Shown here: positions 1 through 10,029 of the stretch, piece after piece
How the letters are laid out: each line of letters begins with the position of its first letter
Position numbering within the stretch: the first letter of the stretch is position 1
Source: Dryocosmus kuriphilus
Taxonomy: Eukaryota; Arthropoda; Insecta; Hymenoptera; Cynipidae
Direction of reading: 5' to 3'
NCBI GenBank assembly: GCA_038277395.1
Contig: CM076192.1
Location: forward strand, 12,312,596 to 12,376,595
DNA length: 64,000 bases
Made by a program: the position numbers and the translations under genes
The notes under the pieces: generated by a model
Told to the model about the DNA's origin: nothing
What the model saw: the letters and a program-made list of their open reading frames with translations, nothing else
Database searches by the model: none

Positions 1-510
1 CATGTGACATGTTGTGAAAGCTAGGTTAGAAAAAGAAATCCAAATCGCGTACGTACATCATTCATATTTCATGAAGAACTATAGAAAGTTCAGAAAGGTC
101 CAACTAATTTTTAAAATTTTAATCATTATATAGTAGTAGAAATTGTATGGACAGTGGACAAAAACGAAAAATTGTAAAATTATTTTATGGAGCAGAAATT
201 GCTTTCTGCTCGATTGTTGTCGTACTAAAAGAATCCGAAAATTTTTTGCTAAGGTTTTTCACATTACTGATGTCTTACAGTAGCGTACTTAGTCAAATAC
301 ATTTGCCAAAAAAATCATCAAAAACAAATAGTAGGAAGAAACAAGGTATTATTTCATTATCTAACATATAATTTCGAAAATTAATTATATGTCAAAAATT
401 AAATCTATTTCAATTTTGGTTTTTTCTTTCAAAAATGAGAAATGATCGTAAGAACCCTTTTTTAATAAAAAACATTTCTGCTATTAATCTCTTAAATTTA
501 TTTTTCTCTT
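1..510. repeat. left arm of Penelope-like element inverted repeat
   Basis: This stretch is repeated in inverted orientation at about 2045-2645. The outer ends match closely: a left start with gtgaaagctaggttagaaaa pairs with its reverse complement near 2615-2635, and the match runs inward through the A-rich 400-450 region into the 3' end of the reverse transcriptase ORF. A 74-codon ORF at 147-371 and its inverted partner at 2263-2499 are shadows of the repeat, not genes. Inverted or partial terminal repeats are typical of Penelope-like elements. Confidence 0.75.
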
Positions 511-1950
511 GATGTAAAACCTCAATATTTTCCCAATCAAATTCATGTTTAAGATTTAATCTGTGTTTAGAAATCTCATTGTGATATTTTGGTTGTAAAT
601 TTACGTTCGTGAAATGTTCCTTCTTTCTAACTTCCAATAATCTACCAGTCTGTCCTATATAACATTTGTCACAATTAGTACAAGAAATTTTGTAAACTAC
701 ACCAGAGCACTGTAATTTATCTAACGGATCTTTACCAAGTTTTATAATACCTGAAAAAGTTTCTTTTCTAAACCAATTAGTGATCATTTTGTTATCATCT
801 CTTCTAATAATACTAACATTGAAAAACGAAATAGATTTATTTGACTCAATCTCGTATGTAAATTGAATTTTTTCATGATACGAATTAAAAAAGTCTAGGA
901 CATAACTACGTTTATCAGTAGGAATGATCAAAAATGTGTCTTCCACGTAACGAAAGTAAGTGTGAGTCTTGAAATTAAGTTTTTGAAGATTTTTTCTTCA
1001 AAGTCTTGCATAACAATGTCAGCTAGAAATGGAGAAATTGGTGATCCCATAGGGGTCTCAAAAATCTGTTTATAGAATTGATTATCAAATTGAAAGTGGG
1101 TTTCATTAGTCAAAAACTTGATTCCCAATTCAAAATCATTAAATGAAAGTTCAGTGAATTTCCATCTATTTTTTATAGCTACTATAACTCTAATTCAAGA
1201 GGAAAATTGGAGAAAAGAGATTTTACGTTCAGAGAAATCATTAAATGATCTGAAGGAATGATTTTGTTTTCAATGAATTCTTTAAATTTAAAGAAATTTT
1301 TTATTTGAGGGTTAGGAATCGGTAAAGAGTCTTTGAAGATCTTACCAAATATTTTAGCCATATCATAAGCAGGAGAGCCAATTAAGGAAACCACCGGTCG
1401 TAAAGGATAATCTATTTTATGTATTTTTGTTAACCCATAAATACGTGCAATGTTGGTATTTTTAACAGAAATGTCTTTGACTTTAACATCTTTCCCTAGT
1501 AAACCTTTTAATCTCCAATTATCTAAAATTCTAAAGGTTTCACTTTGTAATATTTTAATTAGACTGTAATTTAATTTTTTATGCATAGAACAGTCATTTA
1601 AAAGATTGAACATTTTTTCTTTGTAAGCTTTTTTATCCATTATAACAGTTATATTGCCTGCATCTGCTTTTGAAATGAGCATTTGTTTGTTATTGTTTGT
1701 GAAACTTTTTATCTTATTGATCATTTTTGCTAAATTTTTCTCCAATTCAGAAACATTATTTTTATTAATAAAGTTTTTTGACTAGTTTATGATGCGATGT
1801 GTGAGTAAATCTCTATCATCTTTGTTATCAATAAGTCCTATATTGGATTCTACATCTTTGAGAAGTTCAAAAACCAAATTATTTTTGTTTTTTAAAAAAT
1901 GTGAACTAAAGTTATCCCCTAGTCTTAGAATATCGTTGATGTCTTCTGAA
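410..1950 (-). pseudogene. Penelope-like element reverse transcriptase/GIY-YIG endonuclease, decayed
   Basis: Read on the minus strand, three ORF pieces in order (1745-1182, 1128-928, 946-410), plus an N-terminal stretch back to about 1950, cover a Penelope-like protein. The N part has an LGDNFS motif and IYGLTKIHK with RPVVS. The middle has PMGSPISPFLADIVM. The palm box reads RYVEDTF near 935-950, and a C-terminal GIY-YIG nuclease shows YKISCTNCDKCYIGQTGR. Two catalytic positions look changed: motif A has SLNVKSLF, where this family normally has Asp, and the YxDD box is YVED. At least two frameshifts separate the pieces. The extreme C-terminus is shortened relative to the inverted partner at 2055-2170, where the reading continues further. 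This is a dead copy whose 5' side ends at an AT microsatellite. Confidence 0.85.
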
Positions 1951-1958
1951 ATAAATAA

Positions 1959-2057
1959 GATATATAATATATATAATAATAATATAATATATATATATAT
2001 ATATATATTATATATAATATATAATAATAATAAAATAATAAGATATATAATAATAAA
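1959..2057. repeat. TA-rich microsatellite
   Basis: Nearly pure TA/TAA repeats lie exactly between the two oppositely oriented Penelope-like copies. They may have grown at the junction, or may be what stabilised the head-to-head arrangement. Confidence 0.9.
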
Positions 2058-2645
2058 TTTAAGAGATTAATAGCAGAAATATTTTTTATTAAAAAAGAAT
2101 TTAAAAATACGATTAATTTTATCAGTGATCTAAAGTTTTATAGTTCAATTTACAATGTTCTAATCGATTCTTTGTCCTAAAGAGGGTTCTTACGATCATT
2201 TATCATTTTTGAAAAAAAAAAAAAAAACCAAAATTGAAATAGATTGAATTTTTGACATATAATTAATTTCGAAATTGTACATTAGATAATGAAATAATAC
2301 CTTGTTTCTTCCTACTATTTGTTTTTGATGATTTTTTTGGCAAATGTATTTGACGAAGTACGCTACTGTAAGACATCAGTGATGTGAAAAACCTTAGCAA
2401 ACAATTTTCGGATTCTTTTAGCACGACAACAATGGAGCAGAAAGCAATTTCTACTCCATAAAATAATTTTACAATTTTTCGTTTTTGTCCATTGTCCATA
2501 CAATTTCTACTACTACATAATAATTAAAATTTTAAAAATCAGTTGGAACTTTCTGAACTTTCTATAGTTCTTCATGAAATATGAATGATTTAAATACACG
2601 ATTTGGATTCCTTTTTCTAACCTAGCTTTCACAGCAAGTCACATG
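2055..2645 (+). pseudogene. 3' end of a second Penelope-like copy, opposite orientation
   Basis: The plus strand from 2056 reads in frame KFKRLIAEIFFIKKEF and continues about 30 residues to a stop near 2177. The same KFKRLIAEMFFIKK appears on the minus strand in the left copy. The downstream non-coding tail matches the left arm in reverse, with a longer A tract near 2212-2226. Only the last part of the element is present, so this is a truncated second insertion or one half of a palindromic insertion. Confidence 0.75.
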
Positions 2646-3503
2646 TTCTTTTCAAATTTTTCGAGATTTCAATTTTACATTATTTTCATAATTTTTTACA
2701 GTTAGATACAAAAAAATGGTTTGCTTTGGTTTTAAATACACAAAACCTTTTAATTCCCACACTAAATTGTAACATCGCTTTTCTTTGGAATCTTCGACTT
2801 GGAATAAAGTACCTGAAGAGGAAACCGTTTGGGTTTCGAAACGTTGTATGAAGATTATGGAGCTCAGTATATGATTTCGATCCAAATGAATTCAGTCTCA
2901 GGAGTCGTCAATATACCATCTCATTAACTTTTATAATATTTAATGTTTCTGACAAATTACCACCTTTGAAATTTGATCTATGTAACACAAGAAATACTTT
3001 TTTATGAACAGAAAGTCCTAATAATGCACTAAAACATTTGCATAATAGCTCCTTACTTTTATAAATTAAATTAAATATGATTTTTGAAATTTTCCTTGAT
3101 CAATTTTTTATGTGACGTCATGCTGGTACTCATGTTGGCATTTAAAAACTAGTCCCACAACACCGCTCCAACCAAAGTCGCTGATCGATATCTCTATAGC
3201 AATCACCCCCGGTGGACAGCTTCGCACATCCATATGGTATTCATACACTAAACCCAAACCATATTCACTAAGCAAAGCCGTCCATCAGGGCCCATGCGTA
3301 TCCTAAATCTTTCGTTTCAGACGGACATCACACATTTCTTATTAGTCTAAGATCCGAATAGGAAACGACCTTCACCCATCCGTTTAATGGATGCAAAGTA
3401 TTTTATATCAAATTTAATATGTTAAAAAATATATCGCAAGTGGGTTGCCTGGAAAATTCCTGCCCAGACTATGATTAATTAATTAAATTATAAAATGACC
3501 TTT
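2646..3503. other. non-coding, Penelope-tail-like sequence
   Basis: I see no gene here. Short ORFs at 2652-2885 (minus) and 3112-3306 (plus) have no recognisable motif. The first overlaps a hammerhead-like motif at 2813-2843, which suggests that 2650-2900 is another Penelope-type terminal repeat. The remainder is AT-rich and featureless. Confidence 0.5.
2813..2843 (+). ncRNA. hammerhead-like ribozyme motif (degenerate candidate)
   Basis: The core CTGAAGA is followed by one base, a 6-bp stem GAAACC/GGTTTC with loop gtttg, and then GAAACG. This matches the CUGANGA - stem II - GAAA order of hammerhead ribozymes, which are known in Penelope-like terminal repeats. The extra base between the core and stem II is not canonical, and stem I/III pairing is not clear, so activity is uncertain. 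A second copy with different stem bases lies at 42839-42868 on the other strand. Confidence 0.45.
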
Positions 3504-4200
3504 TTAAAACATTGCGCTCATATGTTTTATGTGTTTGTGCATATTCTTAAAGTAAAATTTATTAGTTATTGTCAAGGTCAGTTGTTTAACTCCAACGTGA
3601 CCTTGCTTTTCGTGAATCTTTTTTATCAACTCTATTCCAAAATTTTCGGACAGACAAATTTTTCTCTTATTATTTAATATCTTATAAATAATATCACCGT
3701 CTTTATCGCACTTGTCGTCTACTTTCAGTTTTTTCTGATCATTGATAATATCATTCATTTCTAAAAAGTCTACGGTTTTTAACGCCGAATTTTTTAGGTT
3801 GTCATCAATACTTTCTAAGGCCGGGTTACGAGATAAACAATCTGCTTCTAGGTTTTCTTTGCCCGGGTTATATTCAATTTCAAAATCGAATTGTGAAATA
3901 TAGTTAAGAATGTTTCTCAAATCCGGATCGTTACAATTATTCACGTTAAAATTTTCTAACGGCTTGTGGTCACTAAAGATTGTGAATTTCTGACTGATTA
4001 AATAATATTGCCAGTACAAAATTGCTTCCTTTATCGCGAGACATTCAATATAACTAGCTTTCTTTTATTTTTGATAATTGTTTCATTTACGCGAAAAATA
4101 GAATACTGGTTTCACTGTTTTGTCAGGTTGAAGCTGTTTCATCACTGCTCCAACCCCTTGCAGACAGGCATCAGTGAAAATGTATATCGGTGACGTTGGG
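3504..4200 (-). pseudogene. gypsy RNase H and integrase zinc-finger fragment
   Basis: The minus-strand reading from about 4200 shows IYIFTDACLQGVGAVMKQL, an RNase H start with its Asp. It runs into two stops, then an open stretch 4019-3504 with IFSDHKPLENF, YNPGKENLEADCLSR (RNase H end) and the integrase HHCC motif beginning IHEKQGHVGVKQLT. The ORF ends before the second half of the zinc finger, so there is no integrase catalytic core. Confidence 0.8.
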
Positions 4201-4522
4201 TCAAAAATCGCCAATATCGGTTCGGAACACAAATAATCTTTCGTCAAGTTGAAATTTTGTTGACATTTTTATGACCATTCAAATTGTACATTTTTCCGCA
4301 GCAAGTTATGTAATGGCTTTAATAAGGTAGCCGAATTAGGAATATATTGTAGATAGAAGTTTATTTTACCAAGAAATTGTTTAATATTTGTCCTGGTTTG
4401 TGGAACGGTAAAGTTCTAGCGTTCTTTGAAATATTGCCGGCGAGGATTTTAGCCCGAAGGGTAGGCAATTCCACTGCCAGTGACCATGATGAGTCACAAA
4501 AGCAGTCTTATATCTATCTTTT

Positions 4523-4840
4523 TTACGCAATGGTATCGACCAAAACGCCGAGTTCACATCTAGTTTTGAAAAATATTCGCAATTTCTCGCGCGTAATGTT
4601 AATTCGTCTATACGCGGAAAAGGTTGACTTTCGCACGACTATTTTATTAAGTTCCCGATAGTCAATACACAATCGGGTTCTCCTATTGTCCTCCTTTTTG
4701 TATACTAGGGTAACCGGAGCAGCATAAGGACTATTAGATTCTTCAATTAATCCTGCGTTTAATAACGATTTTATTTGGTTTTCGATTTCCTTCTTATCTT
4801 GAAGCGAACATCTGTAAGGTCTCTGCCACATATTTATTTT
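4523..4840 (-). pseudogene. gypsy reverse transcriptase fragment
   Basis: The protein pieces YRCSLQDKKEIENQIKSLL, SNSPYAAPVTLVYKKED and RLCIDYRELNKIV are the classic N-terminal fingers of a Ty3/gypsy reverse transcriptase. The frame changes near 4835 relative to the upstream protease ORF: the residues around NKYV are read in both frames on either side. The palm with the YxDD box is not recognisable in 4020-4520. Confidence 0.85.
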
Positions 4841-5342
4841 GCGTAAATCTAATCGTGGCTTCATAATCTCTAACTTTACCAATATCAAATTTTTCTTTTG
4901 CAAATACCTTATCATAATTACTCAGGATTTTTCTAAGTTTATTATCATTTTTGATTTTGTCAAAGCATTTTTTCCCCGATTTAGAATCATTTTCTGCATT
5001 ATTTATTTTTAATTCGGAGTTCAAATTTTGCTTTATTTTCAAGTTTTCATCTTGGTTCAGTTTAAATTTTTTTATACAGTCCAAACCCAATAAAACATCA
5101 TCTTCGAATGATTTACTTTTCATGATGAAAAAAGGAAAATTTTCTTTCATGTTAAAAATTGATATTGATAAGACAACACTTCCTTCAGTCTTTGAGTTTC
5201 CCGAAAGATTTTTAATATTTTCATCCCCACTTATATTTCCATTTAGATTTAATTTTCTCCAAAAGTTATAATTTATTAGTGAAAGATTGGCTCCGGAATC
5301 ATAGAGACCAATGGCTGGATTATTATTAACTAGGATTTTCAA
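4836..5342 (-). pseudogene. gypsy aspartic protease fragment
   Basis: The active-site region reads IGLYDSGANLSLIN near the N-terminus, and the C-terminal part has DDVLLGLDCIKKF, the second hallmark of retropepsins. An acidic N/K-rich linker leads into the reverse transcriptase. The frame is shifted relative to both neighbours, so no polyprotein could be made. Confidence 0.75.
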
Positions 5343-5359
5343 TTTTATAAGTGGGGTTG

Positions 5360-5821
5360 CTATTCGGTTTTTGAGTCTTCAGAAAGTGAAATCGCGGTTT
5401 GAGCTTCAAGATTGCTTGATATTTTTATTTTATCATTTTTGAAATTTTTTTGATTTGAAATTTTCATTCGACAGATTTTATCAGAATGGCGTCTGCCCGG
5501 ATAACCTAATTTCTCGCAGTAACTGCAGGTTCCTTGCGTGTTTCTCGATGTCGCATTCATGACGACTTTATCCTTCATTGGGTCAATTTGGCCAAGTTTT
5601 GACATTAAACCATCAACATTTGTTAGATTATTTCTATCTAGGCGATTTTTAACAAAATGTGGTAGATTAATTGCAATTACATTGATTTGGGATGTTATAG
5701 TTAAGTCCAGATCAACATCAATTAGAAGATTTCTCTTTTTTAACGCATAATCTAAAAACGATCCTCCCAAATATTTAAATGTGTACGCGTATTCAATTTC
5801 TGACCATGATTTTGTACCCAA
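5360..5821 (-). pseudogene. gypsy gag C-terminal fragment with zinc-knuckle-like motif
   Basis: 153 codons. The N part (TSQINVIAINLPHFVKNRL) resembles the end of a capsid domain. Near residue 110-130, TCSYCEKLGYPGRRHSDKIC is a Cys-Cys-His-Cys arrangement (CX2CX9HX4C), wider than the canonical retroviral CX2CX4HX4C knuckle. It is truncated at the N-terminus. Confidence 0.6.
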
Positions 5822-6022
5822 AGTATCAACAAACGACGTATTTCAAAACTGCCACGCATGAGACAGCTTGTTTGTTTTCAAAAAGATTGTATACCAATCG
5901 AGCGTGGCGTCTTCTACAAAAAGCCTCAAAATTTCGGAATATTTCGTTTCGTGAACGTCGAGTCGTTCACATTCTTGTTCAAAAATTTTTATCCACGTTT
6001 CTGCGTTAATAGTAGATTACAC

Positions 6023-6126
6023 ACCAAGGGGAGAAAGGCAGTGATTTCCGACGAGTGTGAAGTTTGCTGCCGAGCGAAGCGAGGGCAGAAATCACACAAG
6101 TCGAGAAACTGCGTTCTCCCCTTGGT
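6023..6126. repeat. short inverted-repeat element
   Basis: 13-bp perfect terminal inverted repeats, ACCAAGGGGAGAA at 6023-6035 and its complement at 6114-6126, enclose a further partial palindrome (gtgattt/aaatcac). The centre holds gagcgaagcgag. At about 104 bp it has the size and shape of a small MITE or foldback. Confidence 0.6.
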
Positions 6127-6249
6127 ATGCATACTTTTTTTCATGACATTCCTGCAGAAAATCCGACTTGAGAGGAAGTGCGCGCAAAGGGAAAATTCAA
6201 ATCGGTGTAACCAGGCTCATAGGGAAAAGCGTTAGAAGTACAGAGCGAG

Positions 6250-6540
6250 TGCAAGTTTATTCTGTTCTGATGAAAGCAGTAATTCGGAATATTTTCAAAA
6301 TTTTCAAAAATTATTAAAATTTCTAAAAAAGACAAAAATATTCAAAATTTTCAAAAATTTCTAAAATTTTGATAACTTTTGAAATTTTTGAGAATTTTCG
6401 TAATTTTTAAAGTTTTTGAGAATTTTGGTAATTTTTGAGAATTTTTGGTATTTTTGAAATTTTTGGTGATTTTGGAAATTTTGGAATTTTGGAAACTTCT
6501 AAAAAATTTTCGAGCTTCCAAATATTATACAAGTGTTCAT
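6250..6540. repeat. low-complexity T/A-rich tract
   Basis: Loose repeats of tttttgagaattttgg and relatives run through this stretch. No coding sequence is visible. Confidence 0.7.
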
Positions 6541-6577
6541 ATTGAAAATTTTGAAAAATAGGCAATGCAGGCTACTA

Positions 6578-6641
6578 TTTACTTTCGCCCCGCTACGTCA
6601 TCTAGGGGTGAAAGTAGATGACGTAGCGGGGCGAAAGTAAA
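6578..6641. repeat. perfect 27-bp hairpin
   Basis: Arms 6578-6604 and 6615-6641 are perfectly complementary over 27 bp with a 10-base loop. The arms contain TTTCGCCCCGCTACGTCATC and are much more GC-rich than their surroundings. Confidence 0.9.
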
Positions 6642-6831
6642 GGGGTCTGAAATTGGTCACTTTCGAAGCGCTATACAGGCATCGAAAGTTGGCCTTTCTG
6701 CAGGGGTGTTGTGAAAAATTTTTACCGTTGTACTATTCTAACACCATATTCTTTGATATGAAATGAATTAATTTTTTGGCGGGTGGGATTAGGAGGGAGG
6801 GTGGAGAAGAAGCTCTGGCGACCCCTAAATA

Positions 6832-7122
6832 CTACTCGCAAAAGACCATGTTACCTTCCTCATCCAAGTATTCTTCCCGCAGCTCGCCTTCCTTCATGGT
6901 TATGTTCACATTCCGAAATTTGTTCCGTGCTGACAGGCTTTTAACCACGCCCTTGATGATCGTGTGCTCGAAGAATTTCTTATGTTGATCACGAGCTTGA
7001 AACTCCTGAGGAAACTCGTAAATCTCGGGCTGACCTTCCAACTGGATCGTCTTGACATTGGCTACCGTTATTTTGGAGCTCGTCGCCTCAGAAGCGAGGT
7101 GGAATTTTGCCTTGACTTCCAT
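6832..7122 (-). CDS. unrecognised 96-codon ORF
   Basis: ATG at 7122 and TAG at 6832 give a 96-residue protein starting MEVKAKFHLASEATSSK and ending in an acidic stretch with EEYLDEEGNMVFCE. It has balanced composition, is not N/K-biased like nearby junk ORFs, and lacks signal peptide, membrane segment or known motif. The middle contains QLEGQPEIYEFPQEFQARDQ. It lies just downstream of a broken mariner on the same strand, separated by about 185 bases, but does not look like transposase. It may be a single-exon host gene, a retrocopy, or an exon of a longer gene. Confidence 0.4.
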   Translation of the reverse strand: MEVKAKFHLASEATSSKITVANVKTIQLEGQPEIYEFPQEFQARDQHKKFFEHTIIKGVVKSLSARNKFRNVNITMKEGELREEYLDEEGNMVFCE

Positions 7123-7307
7123 GTTGTTTTTAATTTGTGTTAATTTATAAGTTTCGAATGATGAAACTTAAAAATTGGGTGTGTGAACAAATGACCAACA
7201 CGTGTTGTTGCAGTAAATTATAACTTTAATAAACAATAAAACGTTAACATATGTACAAACATATGTTCGAAAACTATCTGACCTGCGTTGATATCTCCGC
7301 GTTGATG

Positions 7308-8380
7308 CTATTTTTCGTCATCCGGGCCGTTGCATCCTTCGAAGTAGTCCCCATTTGATTGAAACACATGCTCCCAGCGGTGCTTCCACATCTTAAAGCA
7401 GTCCTCGAACGCAGATTTTGGAATGGCCTTCAGCTCGCGCGTCGCATTACTCTGAATCGTCTCGATATCATCGAACCGCTTTCCTTTGAGCGCCATTTTC
7501 AATTTTGGGAACAACCAAAAGTCGGAGGAACCTATGTCGGGACTGTACGGAGGCTGGCGAAGCTATACAATCTTGTGTTTCGACAAAAATTGCTGCACAA
7601 GGGTCGATGAATGCGTTGGGGCGTTATCGTGGTGAAGAAGCCAGTCACCGCTTGACCAGAAACGCGGACGTTTTCTTCTCACGGCATCATGCAATCTTTT
7701 CAGAACTTCAGGGCAATATTCCTTGTTGATCGTCTGACCTCTTGGAGCCAATTCGTAATGCACAACACCCTCACAATCGAAAAAAATAATCAGCATTGAC
7801 TTAACATGGCTCCGACTTTGACGTGCTTTTTTCGGCCGTGGCTCGTCTGGATGCTTCCACTGTGAAGATTGTTGTTTAGTTTCAGGATCGTAACCATAAA
7901 CCCATGATTCATCGCCAGTAATAACCTTCTTAAGGACATTTTCATCATCACTAACCATTTCCAAGTTGTCCTGAGCGATTTCAGAGCGGAGTCATTCTGC
8001 TCGGTCGTAAGCAATTTCGGAATCAATTTCGCACACACGCGAGTCATTCCCAAAATCCTGTTCAAAATTTCCCAAACAGTACTTTTCGGTATTCCGTGAT
8101 CATTTTCTACTTCAGTCAATCGACGATCACCTTCAATCGCAAGTCGCACATGCTCGATGTTTTCCGGTGTTGTCAGCAGAGGTCGGCCAGAACGAGGGTC
8201 ACTGTCAACAGATGTGCGGCCATTTTTAAACCGCCTGTACCACTCCTTTATCTGTGTTATGCCCATAATTTTGTCCCCAAAGGCCATTTGTATCATTTCA
8301 ATAGTCTCCGTACAACTCTTGCCGAGATCGAAACAAAACTTGATGCAAATTCGTTGATCTCTTCTTTCTGTCATTTTCAA
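7308..8380 (-). pseudogene. mariner transposase, broken
   Basis: The minus-strand ORF from ATG near 8380 has the mariner N-terminal helix-turn-helix (CIKFCFDLGKSCTETIEM, WYRRFKNGRTSVDSDPRSGR). It has the catalytic boxes VITGDESWVYGYDPETKQQ, LHHDNAPTHSS and SPDIGSSDFWLFPKLK, that is D, D and D of the DD34D set, with the third still Asp. A frameshift near 7985-7995 separates the DNA-binding and catalytic parts, and a TAG at 7563-7565 interrupts the region just before the third Asp. The C-terminus ends CNGPDDEK. No clean terminal inverted repeats were found on either side. Confidence 0.9.
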
Positions 8381-8499
8381 CAGTACACAAATGCGACGAA
8401 CGTAAAAAGCACGTTAGACATAAACGCACGCTGCACGCGACCCAAGGCGTCCGCTTGGTAACTACGGCATTTAGGGAGTTCGTGAGGGACTACTGGTTA

Positions 8500-8990
8500 C
8501 GCTCAAACCCCGTATTCGGATCCTCTACTATATAGACAATTTTTCGCCATACATCTCTATCCTGACATACAACTTTTGCTTCCTTTATATCTATACATCT
8601 TTTCATGCAAGCTCTTGTTCGGCTTGTATCCTATGGCTCTTTATGTGTTTTCGCTTGAGCCTCATTCACATATCGCCACCATTCGTTCCTCGGTCTACTT
8701 CTCGGTGCGTGACCATTCACTTTGCCGAGATATACTTGCTTCATTAAACGTTCTTTATCCATTCTCTCAACATGACCAAACCATCTCAACAAATTTCTTT
8801 TACTTTTATCCATCAAAGTTTCTTCTATGTCACGTTCTTTGAGAAGCCACTCATTACTTACTTTATCCATTAGTGTTTCACCGCAAATATTCAGTAGGAA
8901 ACGCATTCCGACGGCGCGGCGTTCTCTTTACTTCTGTCTTTTACTTGGCATGTCCAAGTCTCGTTACCATATAGTAATTTCGTTTTATCT
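8500..8990 (-). pseudogene. non-LTR retrotransposon 3' fragment
   Basis: The minus-strand ORF 8906-8631 contains LLRWFGHVERMDKERLMKQV and GKVNGHAPRSRPRNEWWRYV. These are the C-terminal region of a widespread insect LINE, often mis-annotated as craniofacial development protein 2. Upstream codons to about 8990 continue with LLYGNETWT, and downstream to about 8520 the tail is recognisable with frame changes. The reverse transcriptase palm is absent, so this is a 5'-truncated, decayed insertion. Confidence 0.8.
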
Positions 8991-9153
8991 CAGTAGATGG
9001 CTTTAAAGTGGCTTAAGCTACTTGGAATAATTATCTCAAGTCATTCTGATTCAATGAAGCCATACTATAGCGCGTTTGAAAGGTCACAGTCCATAGAACA
9101 TTCTGTATATAAAGATAGCGTCATTTATTTACTCCGTTAAAAGCTATTACGCT

Positions 9154-9838
9154 TTGAAAATGGAGATTCCAGAAGATGATTTTCATCATATTTTGCTGTT
9201 TTACTTCCGAAAAGGGAAAAATGCAGTGCAGGCTCATCGAAAATTGTATGGTGTTTATGGTGATGAGTGTTTAGGCGAACGCCAGTGTCAGAATTGGTTT
9301 GCTCCTTTTCGTTCCGGAAATTTCGATGTTAATGATGAAACTCGTCCAGGCCGACCAATTGTTGAAAAAGTCGAAGAAATTTTTTCAAAAAATCGAGCTA
9401 GACCGACACATTTCACCTCGCGACATCGATACGTAACTAAAAATCGACCATAAAACAGTCTTGAACCATTTACATAAGACTGGATACGAAAAGAAGCTCG
9501 ATACTTGGGTTCCACATGAATTAAGAGTGAAAAATTTAATGGACCGAGTTTCTTTAGTGACTCGGCAAAAATTGAGAGAGCTTGGTTGGGAAGTTTTGAT
9601 GCATCCACCGCATAGCCCGAACCTTGCGCCGTCCTACAAGCATTCGTTTCGGTCTCTGCAGAACTCTCTTAATGGTGAAAAGCTGGCATCAAAAGAGGCT
9701 AATCAAATCACTTGGTTCAGTTTTTCGACCAGAAATCTCAGAACTTCTACAGTGACGGATTTATGGTTTTACCAGAAAAGTGGCAAAAGGTCGTCGATCA
9801 AAGCGGCCTATACATATAGCATTGATTAGTGTTTGAAA
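9154..9838 (+). pseudogene. internally deleted mariner transposase
   Basis: The N-terminal part (ILLFYFRKGKNAVQAHRKLY, CQNWFAPFRSGNFDVNDETR) is a mariner DNA-binding domain of the SETMAR-like type. After a frameshift near 9450 the reading continues with HKTGYEKKLDTWVPHEL, then jumps directly to LRELGWEVLMHPPHSPNLAPS. The segment that should hold the first two catalytic Asp residues has been deleted, and the third position is also lost (APSYKHSF). The last part matches the mariner tail (LPEKWQKVVDQSG) in a shifted frame. It is a defective deletion derivative. Confidence 0.8.
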
Positions 9839-9880
9839 TTTATGTAAATAAATTCGCTTTGAAAAACATGAAAAACAAAC

Positions 9881-9905
9881 GAAATTACTTTTTCCCCAAC
9901 CCAAT
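9881..9905. repeat. mariner 3' terminal inverted repeat
   Basis: GAAATTACTTTTTCCCCAAC followed by CCAAT ends the deleted mariner and resembles the right end of this mariner group. No clear 5' partner was found. Near 8980-8995 an agtaatttcgtttta stretch abuts the LINE scrap, so the left TIR was probably lost there. Confidence 0.55.
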
Positions 9906-10029
9906 ATTTCAATTTTCGCTTTATCTGTCAAATTTTACTTCTGTCAGTGGCTCCTACACTGCCTGTAACTTTACTACCATCGTTTATACGCCTGGAACCC
10001 TGACGAAAGTTTCGGATTGAAATCCTATC

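Larger units (their letters stand above)
3504..5821 (-). mobile_element. decayed Ty3/gypsy retrotransposon, internal part
   Basis: On the minus strand the order is gag C-terminus (5821-5360), protease (5342-about 4836), reverse transcriptase (about 4840-4523), RNase H (about 4200-3900) and the zinc-binding start of integrase (to 3504). This is the Ty3/gypsy order. Several frameshifts and stops interrupt it, no LTRs are visible, and the integrase core and 3' end are missing. It is an old, 3'-truncated fossil. Its AT-rich, N/K-rich coding differs from the gypsy elements at 52-64 kb, so it is a separate family. Confidence 0.85.

Noticed and set aside
147..371. 74-codon ORF as a gene, because a near-identical ORF exists at 2263-2499
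   Set aside because: The two are simply the two arms of the Penelope-like inverted repeat; similarity extends well outside the ORF.
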